Shown in pieces: positions 17,756 through 27,263 of a stretch of DNA of 64,000 bases. Within the stretch, counting starts at the first letter, position 1; each line of letters opens with the position of its first letter. The stretch spans positions 496,001 to 560,000 of the forward strand of contig JBFWQA010000001.1 in the NCBI GenBank assembly GCA_050249695.1, read 5' to 3'. Source of the stretch: JACKJP01 sp050249695. Its GTDB lineage: Bacteria; Pseudomonadota; Alphaproteobacteria; Rhizobiales; Tepidamorphaceae. Below the pieces are notes generated by a model that saw nothing but the letters and a program-made list of their open reading frames with translations, searched no databases and had not been told where the DNA came from. The position numbers were made by a program, and so were the translations under genes.

Positions 17756-19018
17756 ATGCGGCGTGTAGTCATTACCGGCCTTGGCATGGTTTCCCCGCTC
17801 GCCTGCGGAGTGGAGGAGACGTGGTCGCGGCTGCTTGCCGGCAAGAGCGGGGCGGGCAGGATCGAGAATTTCAAGGTTGACGATCTGCCCTGCCAGATCG
17901 CTTGCCAGATTCCGCTCGGCGACGGCTCGGATGGAACGTTCAATCCCGACGACTGGATGGAGCCCAAAGAGGCCCGCAAGGTCGATCCCTTCATCATCTA
18001 CGCGATGGCGGCCGCCGACATGGCGATGGCCGATTCCGGCTGGAAGCCCGAGAGCCATGAGGACCAGTGCGCCACGGGCGTCATGATCGGATCGGGCATC
18101 GGCGGCCTCGACGGCATCGTCGAGGGCGGCATCCATGTCCATGAGAAGGGGCCGCGCCGGCTTTCGCCTTTCTTCATTCCCGGCCGGCTCATCAATCTGG
18201 CAAGTGGTCAGGTCTCGATCCGCCACGGCCTGAAGGGGCCGAACCACGCGGTCGTCACGGCCTGTTCCAGCGGCTCGCACGCGATCGGCGACGCAGCGCG
18301 CCTCATCGCCTTCGGAGACGCCGACGTGATGGTCGCCGGCGGCACCGAATCGGCGGTCTGCCGTATCGGCATGGCCGGCTTTGCCGCCTGCCGGGCGCTC
18401 TCCACCAGCTACAACGACACGCCCGAAAAGGCGTCCCGCCCGTATGACGCCGGCCGCGACGGCTTCGTCATGGGCGAGGGCTCGGGGATGATGATCCTTG
18501 AGGAGTATGAGCACGCCAAGGCGCGCGGCGCGAAAATCTACGCCGAAGTGATTGGCTACGGCATGTCCGGCGACGCCTACCACATCACCGCTCCATCGGA
18601 AGATGGCGATGGCGCCTATCGCTGCATGGCGGCCGCCGTCAAACGGGCCGGTATACAGGTTTCCGAGATCGACTACGTGAACGCGCACGGCACCTCGACG
18701 CCCTTGGGAGACGAAATAGAACTGCGCGCCTTCACCCGGCTCGTCGGTAACAATCCGCCGGACATCTCCATGTCGTCCACCAAGAGCGCGATCGGCCATC
18801 TGCTTGGCGCCGCCGGCGCGGTCGAAGCGATCTTCTCGACGCTGGCGATCCGCGATCAGATCGTGCCGCCCACGCTCAACCTCGAAAATCCGTCGGTCGA
18901 AACACAGATCGATCTCGTGCCGAACGTCGCGCGCAAGCGCAAGGTCGACACCGTGCTGTCCAACAGCTTCGGCTTTGGCGGCACCAACGCGTCGCTGATC
19001 CTTCGTCGCGTGGCCTAA
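17756..19018 (+). CDS. fabF: Beta-ketoacyl-ACP synthase II FabF
   Basis: Condenses acyl-ACP with malonyl-ACP. It is 420 residues from the ATG at 17756; a TTG two codons earlier (17750) is an alternative. It is a thiolase-fold enzyme with the catalytic triad Cys170 (TACSSGSHAIGDA), His311 (VNAHGTSTPLGD) and His348 (KSAIGHLLGAAG), the FabF pattern. FabB would be distinguished mainly by details not checked here. It follows acpP after a probable attenuator and closes the fab cluster. mltG begins 95 bp downstream. Confidence 0.95.
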   Translation: MRRVVITGLGMVSPLACGVEETWSRLLAGKSGAGRIENFKVDDLPCQIACQIPLGDGSDGTFNPDDWMEPKEARKVDPFIIYAMAAADMAMADSGWKPESHEDQCATGVMIGSGIGGLDGIVEGGIHVHEKGPRRLSPFFIPGRLINLASGQVSIRHGLKGPNHAVVTACSSGSHAIGDAARLIAFGDADVMVAGGTESAVCRIGMAGFAACRALSTSYNDTPEKASRPYDAGRDGFVMGEGSGMMILEEYEHAKARGAKIYAEVIGYGMSGDAYHITAPSEDGDGAYRCMAAAVKRAGIQVSEIDYVNAHGTSTPLGDEIELRAFTRLVGNNPPDISMSSTKSAIGHLLGAAGAVEAIFSTLAIRDQIVPPTLNLENPSVETQIDLVPNVARKRKVDTVLSNSFGFGGTNASLILRRVA

Positions 19019-19113
19019 AGAACGAAACAACTATGTTTCATCACATTTGTGCGCTCATATTCCGGCATGAGGGGATGACGGAGAACGTACGAAGATAGGC
19101 TAGGGAGGCCGGG

Positions 19114-20358
19114 GTGCAGGACGAGAACCGTGATAACGACTTTGCGGGCCATGACGACGACAGCCCGCCTCGCACCGAACGCCGCGCTCGCGTCAACCCG
19201 CGAAGCCCAAGTGAAGCCCTGCAACCTGAAGTCGTCATCGGCCCCCGTCGCTCGGAACGCGCCCGCGGCAAACTCGTCACGTTCATGTCCGGCGTGTTCA
19301 CCTTTCTGGTGCTCTGCTTTGTCGCGGCGGGCGCGGCGCTGTTCGTCGGCAAGCACGAATTCGAGGCGCCGGGTCCGCTGGAGCGTGACGTTGCCGTCGT
19401 CGTGCCGCGCGGGCAGGGCGTTCAGGGGATTGCCGACGCGCTCGAGCGCAATGGAATCATCACCCAGTCATGGCTCTTCGTCGCAGGCGCCACGCTCTAC
19501 AAGGCCAGTCGCGATCTCAAGGCGGGCGAGTACCTCTTTCCCGAACGTGTTTCGATGCGGGAAGTGATGGATATCCTCCGCGATGGCAGGAGCATCTCGC
19601 ACCAGGTCACCATTCCCGAAGGCCTGACGAGCAAGCAGATCGTCGATCGCCTGAACGAGGATCCGGTGCTCGTCGGACAGATTACCGAGGTGCCGCCGGA
19701 GGGGTCTCTCCTGCCGGAGACCTACAAGTTCGACAGGGGCACCAGCCGCGCCCAGCTCATCGCCCGGATGCAGCAGGCGCACAACCGCGTCGTCGATCAG
19801 GCCTGGCAGCGCCGGGCGCCGGATCTGCCGCTGAAGAGCAAGCAGGATCTGGTGACGCTCGCTTCGATCGTCGAGAAGGAAACGGGCCGCGCCGACGAGC
19901 GCCGACGCGTGGCGGGCGTCTTCATCAACCGCTTGCGCAAGAACATGCGTCTGCAGTCGGATCCGACGATCATCTACGGGATCGTGGGTGGCGAGGGCCC
20001 GCTGGGCCGGCCGATCCTGAGATCGGAAATCGATAGGCCTACTGCCTATAATACCTATCAGATCAACGGGTTGCCGCCGACGCCGATCGCCAATCCCGGC
20101 CCCGACGCCATCGAGGCCGTCGCCAACCCCTCGCGCACGCAGGAACTCTATTTCGTCGCCGACGGCACCGGCGGGCACATCTTCGCCGCCTCGCTCGACG
20201 AGCATAACCGCAACGTCGCGCGCTGGCGCGATATCGCCGCCAAGCGCGCCGCCGAGCAGGCCGAAGCGGAGAAACGTGCCGAGGATGCCAAGGATGCTGC
20301 CAAGGATGGTGCAAAGGAAGGCGTCCAGGGCATGAACACGAAGACGCCTGCCCGATGA
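19114..20358 (+). CDS. mltG: Endolytic murein transglycosylase MltG
   Basis: An inner-membrane enzyme that cleaves nascent glycan strands and is thought to set glycan chain length. It is 414 residues from a GTG at 19114 preceded by GGGAGGCC. There is a charged cytoplasmic N-terminus of about 55 residues, one membrane segment at about 56-77, a LysM-like domain, and a YceG domain with the catalytic Glu region SIVEKETG (251-258) and FINRLRKNMRLQSDPT. The C-terminus is an Ala/Lys/Glu-rich charged tail. The fabF-mltG-yicC-gmk order is conserved in related bacteria. Confidence 0.94.
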   Translation: MQDENRDNDFAGHDDDSPPRTERRARVNPRSPSEALQPEVVIGPRRSERARGKLVTFMSGVFTFLVLCFVAAGAALFVGKHEFEAPGPLERDVAVVVPRGQGVQGIADALERNGIITQSWLFVAGATLYKASRDLKAGEYLFPERVSMREVMDILRDGRSISHQVTIPEGLTSKQIVDRLNEDPVLVGQITEVPPEGSLLPETYKFDRGTSRAQLIARMQQAHNRVVDQAWQRRAPDLPLKSKQDLVTLASIVEKETGRADERRRVAGVFINRLRKNMRLQSDPTIIYGIVGGEGPLGRPILRSEIDRPTAYNTYQINGLPPTPIANPGPDAIEAVANPSRTQELYFVADGTGGHIFAASLDEHNRNVARWRDIAAKRAAEQAEAEKRAEDAKDAAKDGAKEGVQGMNTKTPAR

Positions 20359-20407
20359 GCGGCGCTCCTTGCCCGAACGTCAATCCGGCCGACCGGGGAA
20401 TACGATC

Positions 20408-21280
20408 ATGATTGCCAGCATGACCGGATTTGCCCAGGAGGGCGGCGAAGCCGGAAATATCCGCTGGCGTTGGGAAATACGGTCCGTCAACGGCAGGGGG
20501 CTCGATCTGCGCCTGCGACTGCCCGCCGGGCTGGATCGGCTCGATGCGGCCCTGCGCGCCGCCGCGTCGACCGCGATCGCCCGCGGTTCGATTACCGCGA
20601 ATCTCACCGTCGAACGCGATGAAGGGGCGGGGCTGACAATCAACGCGGCGGCGCTTCAAAGAGCCATCGATGCCGCGCTTTCCGTGAGGGAACGCATTCC
20701 GGATGCGTCGATCACCGCCGATGGTCTTCTGGCGCTCAGAGGCGTCACCGAAACCGCGGAAGCCGGGCCGCTGGACGAAGCCCATGACGCGACGCTGATC
20801 GCCGGTTTCGAACGCGCGATCGCGGCTCTGGTCGAGGCGCGGCGTTCTGAAGGCGGCCGCATCGCCGCCGTCCTCTCCGGCATCGTCGACCAGATCGAAG
20901 GCCTGACCCGGAAAGCCGAGGCCAATCCCGCACGGAGCCGGGAGGCCATTGCCGAAAGGCTGCGGCTGCAACTGGAGCAGCTTGTGGAGGCCGCGCCGGC
21001 CCTCGAGCCGCAGCGCCTGCATCAGGAGGCTGCGGTGCTGGCAACCAAGGCCGATATTCGCGAGGAACTCGACCGTCTGACGGCGCATATTGCTGCGGCA
21101 AGGCAACTGCTCGCCGAAGGAGGACCGGTCGGACGCAAGCTCGATTTCCTGACGCAGGAATTCAACCGTGAAGCCAACACGCTTTGCTCCAAGGCCAATG
21201 ACGCGTCGTTGACCGCCACGGGTCTGGCGTTGAAGGCGGCGATCGACCAGTTGCGCGAGCAGGTGCAGAATATCGAATAG
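20408..21280 (+). CDS. YicC family endoribonuclease-like protein
   Basis: A 290-residue protein with the YicC N-terminal signature (MIASMTGFAQ, then WEIRSVNGRGLDLRLRLP) and the DUF1732 C-terminal domain (LDFLTQEFNREANTLCSKANDASLTATGLALKAAIDQLREQVQNIE). E. coli YicC has been reported to act as an endoribonuclease affecting small RNA turnover; the role in alphaproteobacteria is not established. The start at 20408 matches the family N-terminus. An upstream in-frame ATG at 20369 would add 13 residues. It lies between mltG and gmk, the usual yicC-gmk pairing. Confidence 0.92.
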   Translation: MIASMTGFAQEGGEAGNIRWRWEIRSVNGRGLDLRLRLPAGLDRLDAALRAAASTAIARGSITANLTVERDEGAGLTINAAALQRAIDAALSVRERIPDASITADGLLALRGVTETAEAGPLDEAHDATLIAGFERAIAALVEARRSEGGRIAAVLSGIVDQIEGLTRKAEANPARSREAIAERLRLQLEQLVEAAPALEPQRLHQEAAVLATKADIREELDRLTAHIAAARQLLAEGGPVGRKLDFLTQEFNREANTLCSKANDASLTATGLALKAAIDQLREQVQNIE

Positions 21281-21351
21281 GCGGGCGGACGGGGCATGCG
21301 CAGCCTGCGCCCGACAGTCTCGGGCGTCACATTCGGGCGGGGACGAAGCAG

Positions 21352-21993
21352 ATGACCAGACGGGGAATGATCCTCATCCTTTCCTCGCCATCCGGGGCGG
21401 GCAAGACGACCATCGCGCGCAATGTGCGCGAAAAGGAACCAGGTCTGCAGGTGTCGATATCGGTGACCACGCGGCCACGCCGCGCCAGCGAGGTCGACGG
21501 CACCCACTACCACTTCATCACGCCCGAAAAGTTCATCCGCATGCGCGATTCCGGTGAACTGCTCGAATGGGCGGAGGTGCACGGCAATTTCTACGGCACC
21601 CCGCGCGAGCCGGTCGAGAAGGCCCTGGCGGAGGGCCGCGACATCCTTTTCGACATCGACTGGCAGGGCACGCTTCAGGTTTACGATGCGCTGCGCGAGG
21701 ATACGGTTTCGATTTTCATTCTGCCGCCATCGGCGGAAGAGCTGCGGCGCCGTCTGGAGCGGCGCGCGGAAGATTCCGCCGAGACGATCAGCAAGCGTCT
21801 GGCGAATGCCCGCGAGGAGATACGGCACTGGCGCGAGTATGACTTCGTCATCGTCAATCGCGACCTGGAAGACTCCGTACGCGACGTTCAGGCCGTTCTC
21901 ATCGGCGAGCGCAATCGCCGTGCCCGCCTGCCGGATGTCGGCGCCTTCGCCGACAAACTGATCGCCGATCTTGGTGGGTCAGGCGCGGCCTGA
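21352..21993 (+). CDS. gmk: Guanylate kinase
   Basis: Phosphorylates GMP to GDP. It is 213 residues long, with P-loop SSPSGAGKTT (11-20), the GMP-binding block (SVTTRPRRASEVDGTHYHF), and the EWAEVHGNFYGTP and DIDWQGTLQV motifs of the GMK family. Length is normal. Its last 15 bp overlap the 3' end of the convergent rsmA gene, so the two messages are complementary at their tails. Confidence 0.96.
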   Translation: MTRRGMILILSSPSGAGKTTIARNVREKEPGLQVSISVTTRPRRASEVDGTHYHFITPEKFIRMRDSGELLEWAEVHGNFYGTPREPVEKALAEGRDILFDIDWQGTLQVYDALREDTVSIFILPPSAEELRRRLERRAEDSAETISKRLANAREEIRHWREYDFVIVNRDLEDSVRDVQAVLIGERNRRARLPDVGAFADKLIADLGGSGAA

Positions 21994-22830
21994 ACGCCGC
22001 GCGAAGGTCCGCGCCAGCGTCAGAAAGCCCTCGATATCGATCTCCTCGGCGCGCCGCGTGGGGTCGATGCCGGCTTCTTCAAGCAGCGCGCCTGTGTCGG
22101 TTCCGAGCGATTTCAAGCTGGCCCGCAGCATCTTGCGGCGCTGGCCGAACGCCGCCTGCGTGATATGGCTCAGCAGCTTCGGGGATATGCCGTCGTCGAC
22201 CGCGAAAGGTTCCAGCCTGACGATGGATGACGTCACTTTCGGCGGCGGCGTGAAGGCCTGCGGCGGCACGTCGAAGAGGATCCGCGCCTTGCAGCGCCAG
22301 CCCGCCAGCACGGCCAGCCGCCCGTAATGGGCGTCGCCCCGCCTGGCGACGATCCTCTCGGCGACTTCCCGCTGAAACATCAGGGTCAGGCTGGAAAACC
22401 ACGGCGGCCACGCATCGAGGCTGAGCCATCCGGTCAGCAGGGCCGTGCCGACATTGTACGGCAGGTTGGCGACGATCCGGGCCGGGCCGTGCACCAAACC
22501 GGCGAGATCGACCTCCAGCGCATCGCCATGGAGGATCGTCAGGCGGCCGGGGCACGCCGCTGAAATCTGTTCCAGCGCCGGCAGGCAGCGCGCATCCTTT
22601 TCCACGGCGATCACATTGCCGGCACCCTCCGCCAGCAGCGAGCGCGTCAGGCCGCCGGGCCCAGGCCCGATCTCGACGATCGTGGTGTTTTCCAGCGGAC
22701 CTCCGGCACGGGCGATCTTGGCGGTCAGGTTGAGATCGAGCAGGAAGTTCTGGCCGAGCGACTTTCGCGCGTCGAGGCCGTGTGCGCGGATGACTTCGCG
22801 CAGCGGCGGCAGGTCGGCGAGGGCGTTCAT
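21979..22830 (-). CDS. rsmA: 16S rRNA dimethyladenosine transferase RsmA (KsgA)
   Basis: Dimethylates two adjacent adenosines in the 3' hairpin of 16S rRNA late in 30S assembly. It is 283 residues long. It has the GQNFLLD start region, SAM motif EIGPGPGGLT (53-62) and catalytic motif NLPY at 122-125. It is the last gene of the lptF-lptG-lptD-surA-pdxA-rsmA series, and its start overlaps the pdxA stop by 4 bp. The surA-pdxA-rsmA order is the same as in E. coli. Confidence 0.96.
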   Translation of the reverse strand: MNALADLPPLREVIRAHGLDARKSLGQNFLLDLNLTAKIARAGGPLENTTIVEIGPGPGGLTRSLLAEGAGNVIAVEKDARCLPALEQISAACPGRLTILHGDALEVDLAGLVHGPARIVANLPYNVGTALLTGWLSLDAWPPWFSSLTLMFQREVAERIVARRGDAHYGRLAVLAGWRCKARILFDVPPQAFTPPPKVTSSIVRLEPFAVDDGISPKLLSHITQAAFGQRRKMLRASLKSLGTDTGALLEEAGIDPTRRAEEIDIEGFLTLARTFARRSGRA

Positions 22831-23846
22831 GCCGCCGCCGGGCCCGAAATCCTGCCCGCGAGCGCGATGGCCGCGATGAGGCTGTCCGGCCTCGCGACAC
22901 CCTTGCCGGCGATGTCGAAGGCGGTGCCGTGGTCCGGCGATGTGCGAATGAAGGGCAGACCCAGCGTGACATTGACCGCTTCGTCGAAGCTCAGCGTCTT
23001 GATCGGGATCAGCGCCTGATCGTGATACATCGCCAGCACGGCGTCGTAGGTCTTGCGGGCCCTGTGGTGGAACATGGTGTCGGCGGGCAGGGGGCCACGA
23101 ATGTCGAGACCCTCCGTGCGCAGCATTTCGATCGCGGGTGCGATGACGTCGCGGTCTTCCAGTCCGATCGTTGCACCTTCTCCCGCATGCGGATTGAGGC
23201 CGCAGACGGCGATGCGGGGCGCGGCGATGGCGAAGCGCTTCTCAAGATCGCGCGCGACGATGCGGCTCGTCTCGACGATCAGTTCGCGCGTGAGCCGTGC
23301 CGGGACCTCCGAAAGCGGTATATGGACGGTCACCGGGACGACCCTGAGTTCATCCGACGCGAGCATCATAACTGGCCGCCACGCGCCGCCCCAGTGGCGG
23401 CTGGCCAGTGCGCCAAGGAATTCGGTGTGGCCCGGAAAGGCGAACCCGGCGCCGTAGAGGACTTCCTTGGCGATCGGCGCGGTGACGACCGCCGCGGCGG
23501 TGCCGGCATGGACCATCGCGACCGCCTTCTCGATGGAACTCACCACCGGGGTCGCGGAAGCCCTTGTCGGCTTGCCGGCGGGGATAGCATCCGCGTGGAT
23601 TTCGCTCTCGACCGGGACGACGGTCAGACGGTCGTGGCGCGGCTGCGGTGCCGCCGATCCGGTGTGAATCTGCAACGGGATATGCTGTCCCGTTTCCTCA
23701 AGTCTTGCGGAGATGAATTCGGGAACGCCGACGACGAAGAAGGGCGATGCCCCGCTTTCGGCGAAATGCGTCCATGCCCTGCCGATCAGCTCCGGTCCGA
23801 CCCCGGCGGGTTCGCCCATCGTTACAGCGATCGGCGACGGATGCAT
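22827..23846 (-). CDS. pdxA: 4-hydroxythreonine-4-phosphate dehydrogenase PdxA
   Basis: An NAD-dependent oxidative decarboxylase in the DXP-dependent route to pyridoxal phosphate. It is 339 residues long. The N-terminus (PIAVTMGEPAGVGPEL) and the metal-binding histidines in FPGHTEFLG, GLNPHAGEG and AMYHDQALIPIK are all present. Related PdxA2/DenD proteins act on other 4-phospho-acids, but location between surA and rsmA supports true PdxA. It overlaps rsmA by 4 bp and follows surA after 4 bp. Confidence 0.95.
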   Translation of the reverse strand: MHPSPIAVTMGEPAGVGPELIGRAWTHFAESGASPFFVVGVPEFISARLEETGQHIPLQIHTGSAAPQPRHDRLTVVPVESEIHADAIPAGKPTRASATPVVSSIEKAVAMVHAGTAAAVVTAPIAKEVLYGAGFAFPGHTEFLGALASRHWGGAWRPVMMLASDELRVVPVTVHIPLSEVPARLTRELIVETSRIVARDLEKRFAIAAPRIAVCGLNPHAGEGATIGLEDRDVIAPAIEMLRTEGLDIRGPLPADTMFHHRARKTYDAVLAMYHDQALIPIKTLSFDEAVNVTLGLPFIRTSPDHGTAFDIAGKGVARPDSLIAAIALAGRISGPAAA

Positions 23847-23850
23847 GGAC

Positions 23851-24795
23851 TTATCTGTTCTCGATGACGGCGCTCTGCCGCAGGTCGATGAGCAGACGGC
23901 GGGCGAGAATCTGGCCCTGTTCGTTCATCATCTCGGACTGGACTTCGCGCCGTTCAGCGGAGTCGTCCTTGACCTCCTGCTTGTCGCAGATGGCGAACAT
24001 CTGGACGGCATCGGAAACGGTGATGGGCGGCGTCAGCTTGCCGACCTCGGTGGAAAGGATCGGCTCTCGTACGTCTTCCGGCAGATCGCCCTGGAGCTTT
24101 CGGCCGAGACGCTTGTAGACGACGTCGCGATGGCCCTCTACGGCGCCGCGGATATTCTCGCATCCGGCAAATCCGGCCCGGATCTGTTCGGCCTCACGTT
24201 TGCGCGCGGCGATCTGCGCGTTGTTCGCGCCCTTGGGCAGGATCAGTACGATCTGCTGGAGATCGATCTCGGTCGTCTTTGCGTTGCGGGTTTCATCGTC
24301 CTTTGAGGCCATGGCCTGTTCGACGTCCTGATCGCGGATCTGAACTTCCTGGCGGAATCGCTGACGCACGACCTCTCGCCAGAGAAGATCGGCCTCGATG
24401 CGCTTCTTCAGCGTGTCGGCGTCGACGCCGACCTGACGGAACGCGCCGATCAGCTGGCTCGGCGACATCTTCACGCGCTGGGCGACCTGGGCGAACGCCT
24501 GATCGACTTCCGCGCTGTCGACCGTGATGCCGAGCCGGTTCGCTTCCTGGCGCTTGAGCACTTCTTCGGTCAGTTCCTCCAGCGCGGAGTCGCGAAGGGC
24601 GCTGTTCATGCCTTTGCGCTGCGTGACCGAGACGAATTTCGCGCGTCGCTCCACGTCGAGCGACGTGATCGGCTGGTCGTTCACGAGCCGGACGATGGTC
24701 ACCGCCGCCGTCGCTTCGCCCGTCGGCATTGCGGCGGGCAGTATCAGGGCGAGTGCCGCTATGACGAGAAGCGCTGCGGTCGGTTTCTTGATCAC
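23851..24795 (-). CDS. surA: SurA-type periplasmic chaperone
   Basis: A 314-residue exported protein starting at a GTG. It has a signal peptide (LLVIAALALILPAAMPTGEATAA) and then a SurA N-terminal chaperone domain (LVNDQPITSLDVERRAKF; SQLIGAFRQVGVDADTLKKRIEADLLWREVVRQRF). At most one degenerate parvulin-like domain follows, where E. coli SurA (428 residues) has two. Two cysteines (GCENI and AICDK) bracket the degenerate domain. It is encoded immediately after lptD, its best-known client in E. coli, and before pdxA. The expected role is delivery of outer-membrane proteins, including LptD, to BamA; prolyl isomerase activity is doubtful. Confidence 0.88.
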   Translation of the reverse strand: MIKKPTAALLVIAALALILPAAMPTGEATAAVTIVRLVNDQPITSLDVERRAKFVSVTQRKGMNSALRDSALEELTEEVLKRQEANRLGITVDSAEVDQAFAQVAQRVKMSPSQLIGAFRQVGVDADTLKKRIEADLLWREVVRQRFRQEVQIRDQDVEQAMASKDDETRNAKTTEIDLQQIVLILPKGANNAQIAARKREAEQIRAGFAGCENIRGAVEGHRDVVYKRLGRKLQGDLPEDVREPILSTEVGKLTPPITVSDAVQMFAICDKQEVKDDSAERREVQSEMMNEQGQILARRLLIDLRQSAVIENR

Positions 24796-24901
24796 GGAAT
24801 TTTTCTTTCAAGCCGGCTTTTGACAAGGGTCGCTGATACAGCGTGTGCCGGAAAATGCCTTATTCGTCAAATCAGGCCAAGCGATGGCGGTTCCATCGAG
24901 T

Positions 24902-27250
24902 CTAGTCTTTGTTGGCGATCGACTGGTTGACCTGCTGTTCGCCGAGCGTGCGCAGTCTGACCTTCAGGTAAACCGTTTCATCGGGAACGACATCGCCGTC
25001 GCGGACATACTGACGCTCATAGGTGAGCGCGATTGCGAAACAGCCGTCATCATATCCAAGACCCAGGCTGTTGGAGACCCACTGACGTCCGTCGATGTCG
25101 TAGCGGATGCCGCCGAAGGTCGACCAGCGGTCGGTGAGTTTCAGTTTGCCCTTGGTCTGGATTTCCTCGCGGCGGTTCGGATAGCCGATCTGGGGTACCG
25201 GCGCGATATTGGAGTAGGTGAGCGATCCGCCGACGATCTCGCCGGCATAGCTCGCGCCGAGATCGAGCCGCTGAAGATCCGCGTCACGCTCGTCCAGACG
25301 GAGGCGCGAGGCGAAGGTGAGCTTCTGCGTGAGGTCGAGATAGCCCGCCGCGACATAGTCCGAACGGTCGGTTTCGAGCCCCGAGCCGGTCGGGAAGGGG
25401 TTCACACCGGCGAGGTGGAAGGATTGCCCGAACACGCCGCGGATACGTTTGCCGCTCTTCGTCTGGAGCGTGTATTTCAAGCCCACATTGGCGCGGCTGC
25501 CGCCTTCGGTCCGATCGTAGCCGGAGAATTTGTCGTAGTCGAACAGGATCGTGTCGTCGAAGACGATGCTCTGCGCGTCCTCGTTGGGAACATAGGCCAT
25601 CCTGGCCTCGTTGGGCCGGGCGATGAGCTGGACGATCGGCTCGAACACCTGGAAGCCCCAGTCGTCGGAAACGATGAAGGGCCAGCGCCATTCCACCGCC
25701 GCCGTCGCCATGCCGCGGCCGAATGTGTTCTGACCCGTGATCATGTGGTTGCTGACGATCGCGCCATTCGATGTCGTATCGAGATCGAGAGAGTAGAGAT
25801 CGCCCCGTGCCGACAGGTAGGGAGTGATCACCTGACCGTTGGCGGTGGTGATCCGCTTCTCCCACTCAACCTGTGTGAGGAAGCGGTTATACTGGCCGGC
25901 CGCTCCCTGGAGACGACAATTCGCCGGCGACTTGATGGCGTCGAGATTGCACAGCCTGTTGGTCGTGATCGGGTCGAACGCTGCCGTCTCGCGGCTCAGG
26001 CTCAGCATGTTGGCATTCATGCGCAACTGCCCGCCGAACACCGGATCGGAGAAGATGTAGTTGTAGTCGACGACCGGATGGACGATGGCCTGCTGCTGCT
26101 GCAGCGTGGTGGTCGTCAGCAGCTTGTAGTAGTTGGCGCTCGCGTTGAAATAGCTGTGTTCGCCGAGGCCGGTCAGATAGATCTGCGACCTGCGCTCGGT
26201 ATCCTCGGTCATCTTGTATGTGCGCAGATAGGTCTCGTCGCTGACCAGAGTCAGATCCCAGCCCCACGACCACATCTTGTTGATGACGAAGCGGCCCTGG
26301 CTTTCCAGCGATCCCCGCGTGTTGCGGACCGTGGCGGGCGCGAACAGCGCCGGATTGGACTGGTCGATGCCCGTCAGCTTGACGTTATAGGTGCCGTTGG
26401 CGACGCGATGACGCCACTGCAGCTTGCCGAGCAGGCCCTGTTTCTCGAGCGGCACCGCCGTCAGCGTGACGTCGTAGTTCGGCGCCAGATTGAAGAAATA
26501 GGGAATCTCCAGCCCGTAGCCGAGCTGGTCGGTATGTATGAAGCTGGGCAGCAGGAAGCCGCTCTTGCGCTTCACCGTCGGGTCGGCATGCGAGAAATAG
26601 GGAACGGCGGCGATCGGCACACCGAAGAACTCAAAGCGCGCCTTTTCGTAGTAGACGACCTTTTCCTGCTGGTCGTGCACTATCCGCGAGGCCCTGATGC
26701 GCCAGGTCGGCGGTTTTTCCGGGTGATCCTTGCACGGTTCGCAAGCCGTGTAGGTGCCCTTGTTGAAGATTGTGATATTGCCTTCCTGGCGCTCCGCGCT
26801 TGCCGCGGTGAAATAGGCCTTGTCGGGCGTCACGACGGTGAGGCTGCGCACGAACCCGTCGCGGAAATCGTCGCTCAGCGTCATGTTTTCGGCGTAGATC
26901 ACATTGCCCGCCGGCTCGGTGATCTTTACCCCGCCACTCGCGGTCAGCTGCCGCGTGCGCTGCTCGTAGGTGACTTCCTCGGCTTCGAGCGTGCGTCCGT
27001 CGTAATAGATCTGGACGTTGCCCTTGGCGGTGACGATCTCCCTGTCATAATCGTAGATCATCTGGTCGGCCTCGACCAGCATCTGGGCATTGGGGTCGGT
27101 CACCAGCCGGGGATTGCCCGGCAGCGTGTTCGGCAGCAGATTCTGCGCCTGAACGGGCGCGGACAGGGCGACGCAAAACAGCGCCCCGGCGGCAACGCCG
27201 CCAAGCGCCCTCACAACCCGCCATCGGCTCTTCGGTGGGGACTGATTCAC
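24902..27250 (-). CDS. lptD: LPS assembly outer membrane protein LptD
   Basis: The outer-membrane translocon that inserts lipopolysaccharide into the outer leaflet. From the GTG at 27250 it is 782 residues: a signal peptide ending near VALSAPVQAQ, an OstA/LptA-like beta-jellyroll (about 60-200; MLVEADQMIYDYDREIVTAKGNVQIYYDGRTLEAEEVTY) and a large C-terminal beta-barrel rich in alternating aromatic strands. The GTG was chosen because it lies 13 bp after the lptG stop and directly precedes a good signal peptide; an in-frame ATG at 27319 would lie within lptG. A 6-bp stem (24882-24898) follows the stop but without a T-run. Confidence 0.94.
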   Translation of the reverse strand: MNQSPPKSRWRVVRALGGVAAGALFCVALSAPVQAQNLLPNTLPGNPRLVTDPNAQMLVEADQMIYDYDREIVTAKGNVQIYYDGRTLEAEEVTYEQRTRQLTASGGVKITEPAGNVIYAENMTLSDDFRDGFVRSLTVVTPDKAYFTAASAERQEGNITIFNKGTYTACEPCKDHPEKPPTWRIRASRIVHDQQEKVVYYEKARFEFFGVPIAAVPYFSHADPTVKRKSGFLLPSFIHTDQLGYGLEIPYFFNLAPNYDVTLTAVPLEKQGLLGKLQWRHRVANGTYNVKLTGIDQSNPALFAPATVRNTRGSLESQGRFVINKMWSWGWDLTLVSDETYLRTYKMTEDTERRSQIYLTGLGEHSYFNASANYYKLLTTTTLQQQQAIVHPVVDYNYIFSDPVFGGQLRMNANMLSLSRETAAFDPITTNRLCNLDAIKSPANCRLQGAAGQYNRFLTQVEWEKRITTANGQVITPYLSARGDLYSLDLDTTSNGAIVSNHMITGQNTFGRGMATAAVEWRWPFIVSDDWGFQVFEPIVQLIARPNEARMAYVPNEDAQSIVFDDTILFDYDKFSGYDRTEGGSRANVGLKYTLQTKSGKRIRGVFGQSFHLAGVNPFPTGSGLETDRSDYVAAGYLDLTQKLTFASRLRLDERDADLQRLDLGASYAGEIVGGSLTYSNIAPVPQIGYPNRREEIQTKGKLKLTDRWSTFGGIRYDIDGRQWVSNSLGLGYDDGCFAIALTYERQYVRDGDVVPDETVYLKVRLRTLGEQQVNQSIANKD

Positions 27251-27263
27251 ACCCCGAATTCCC

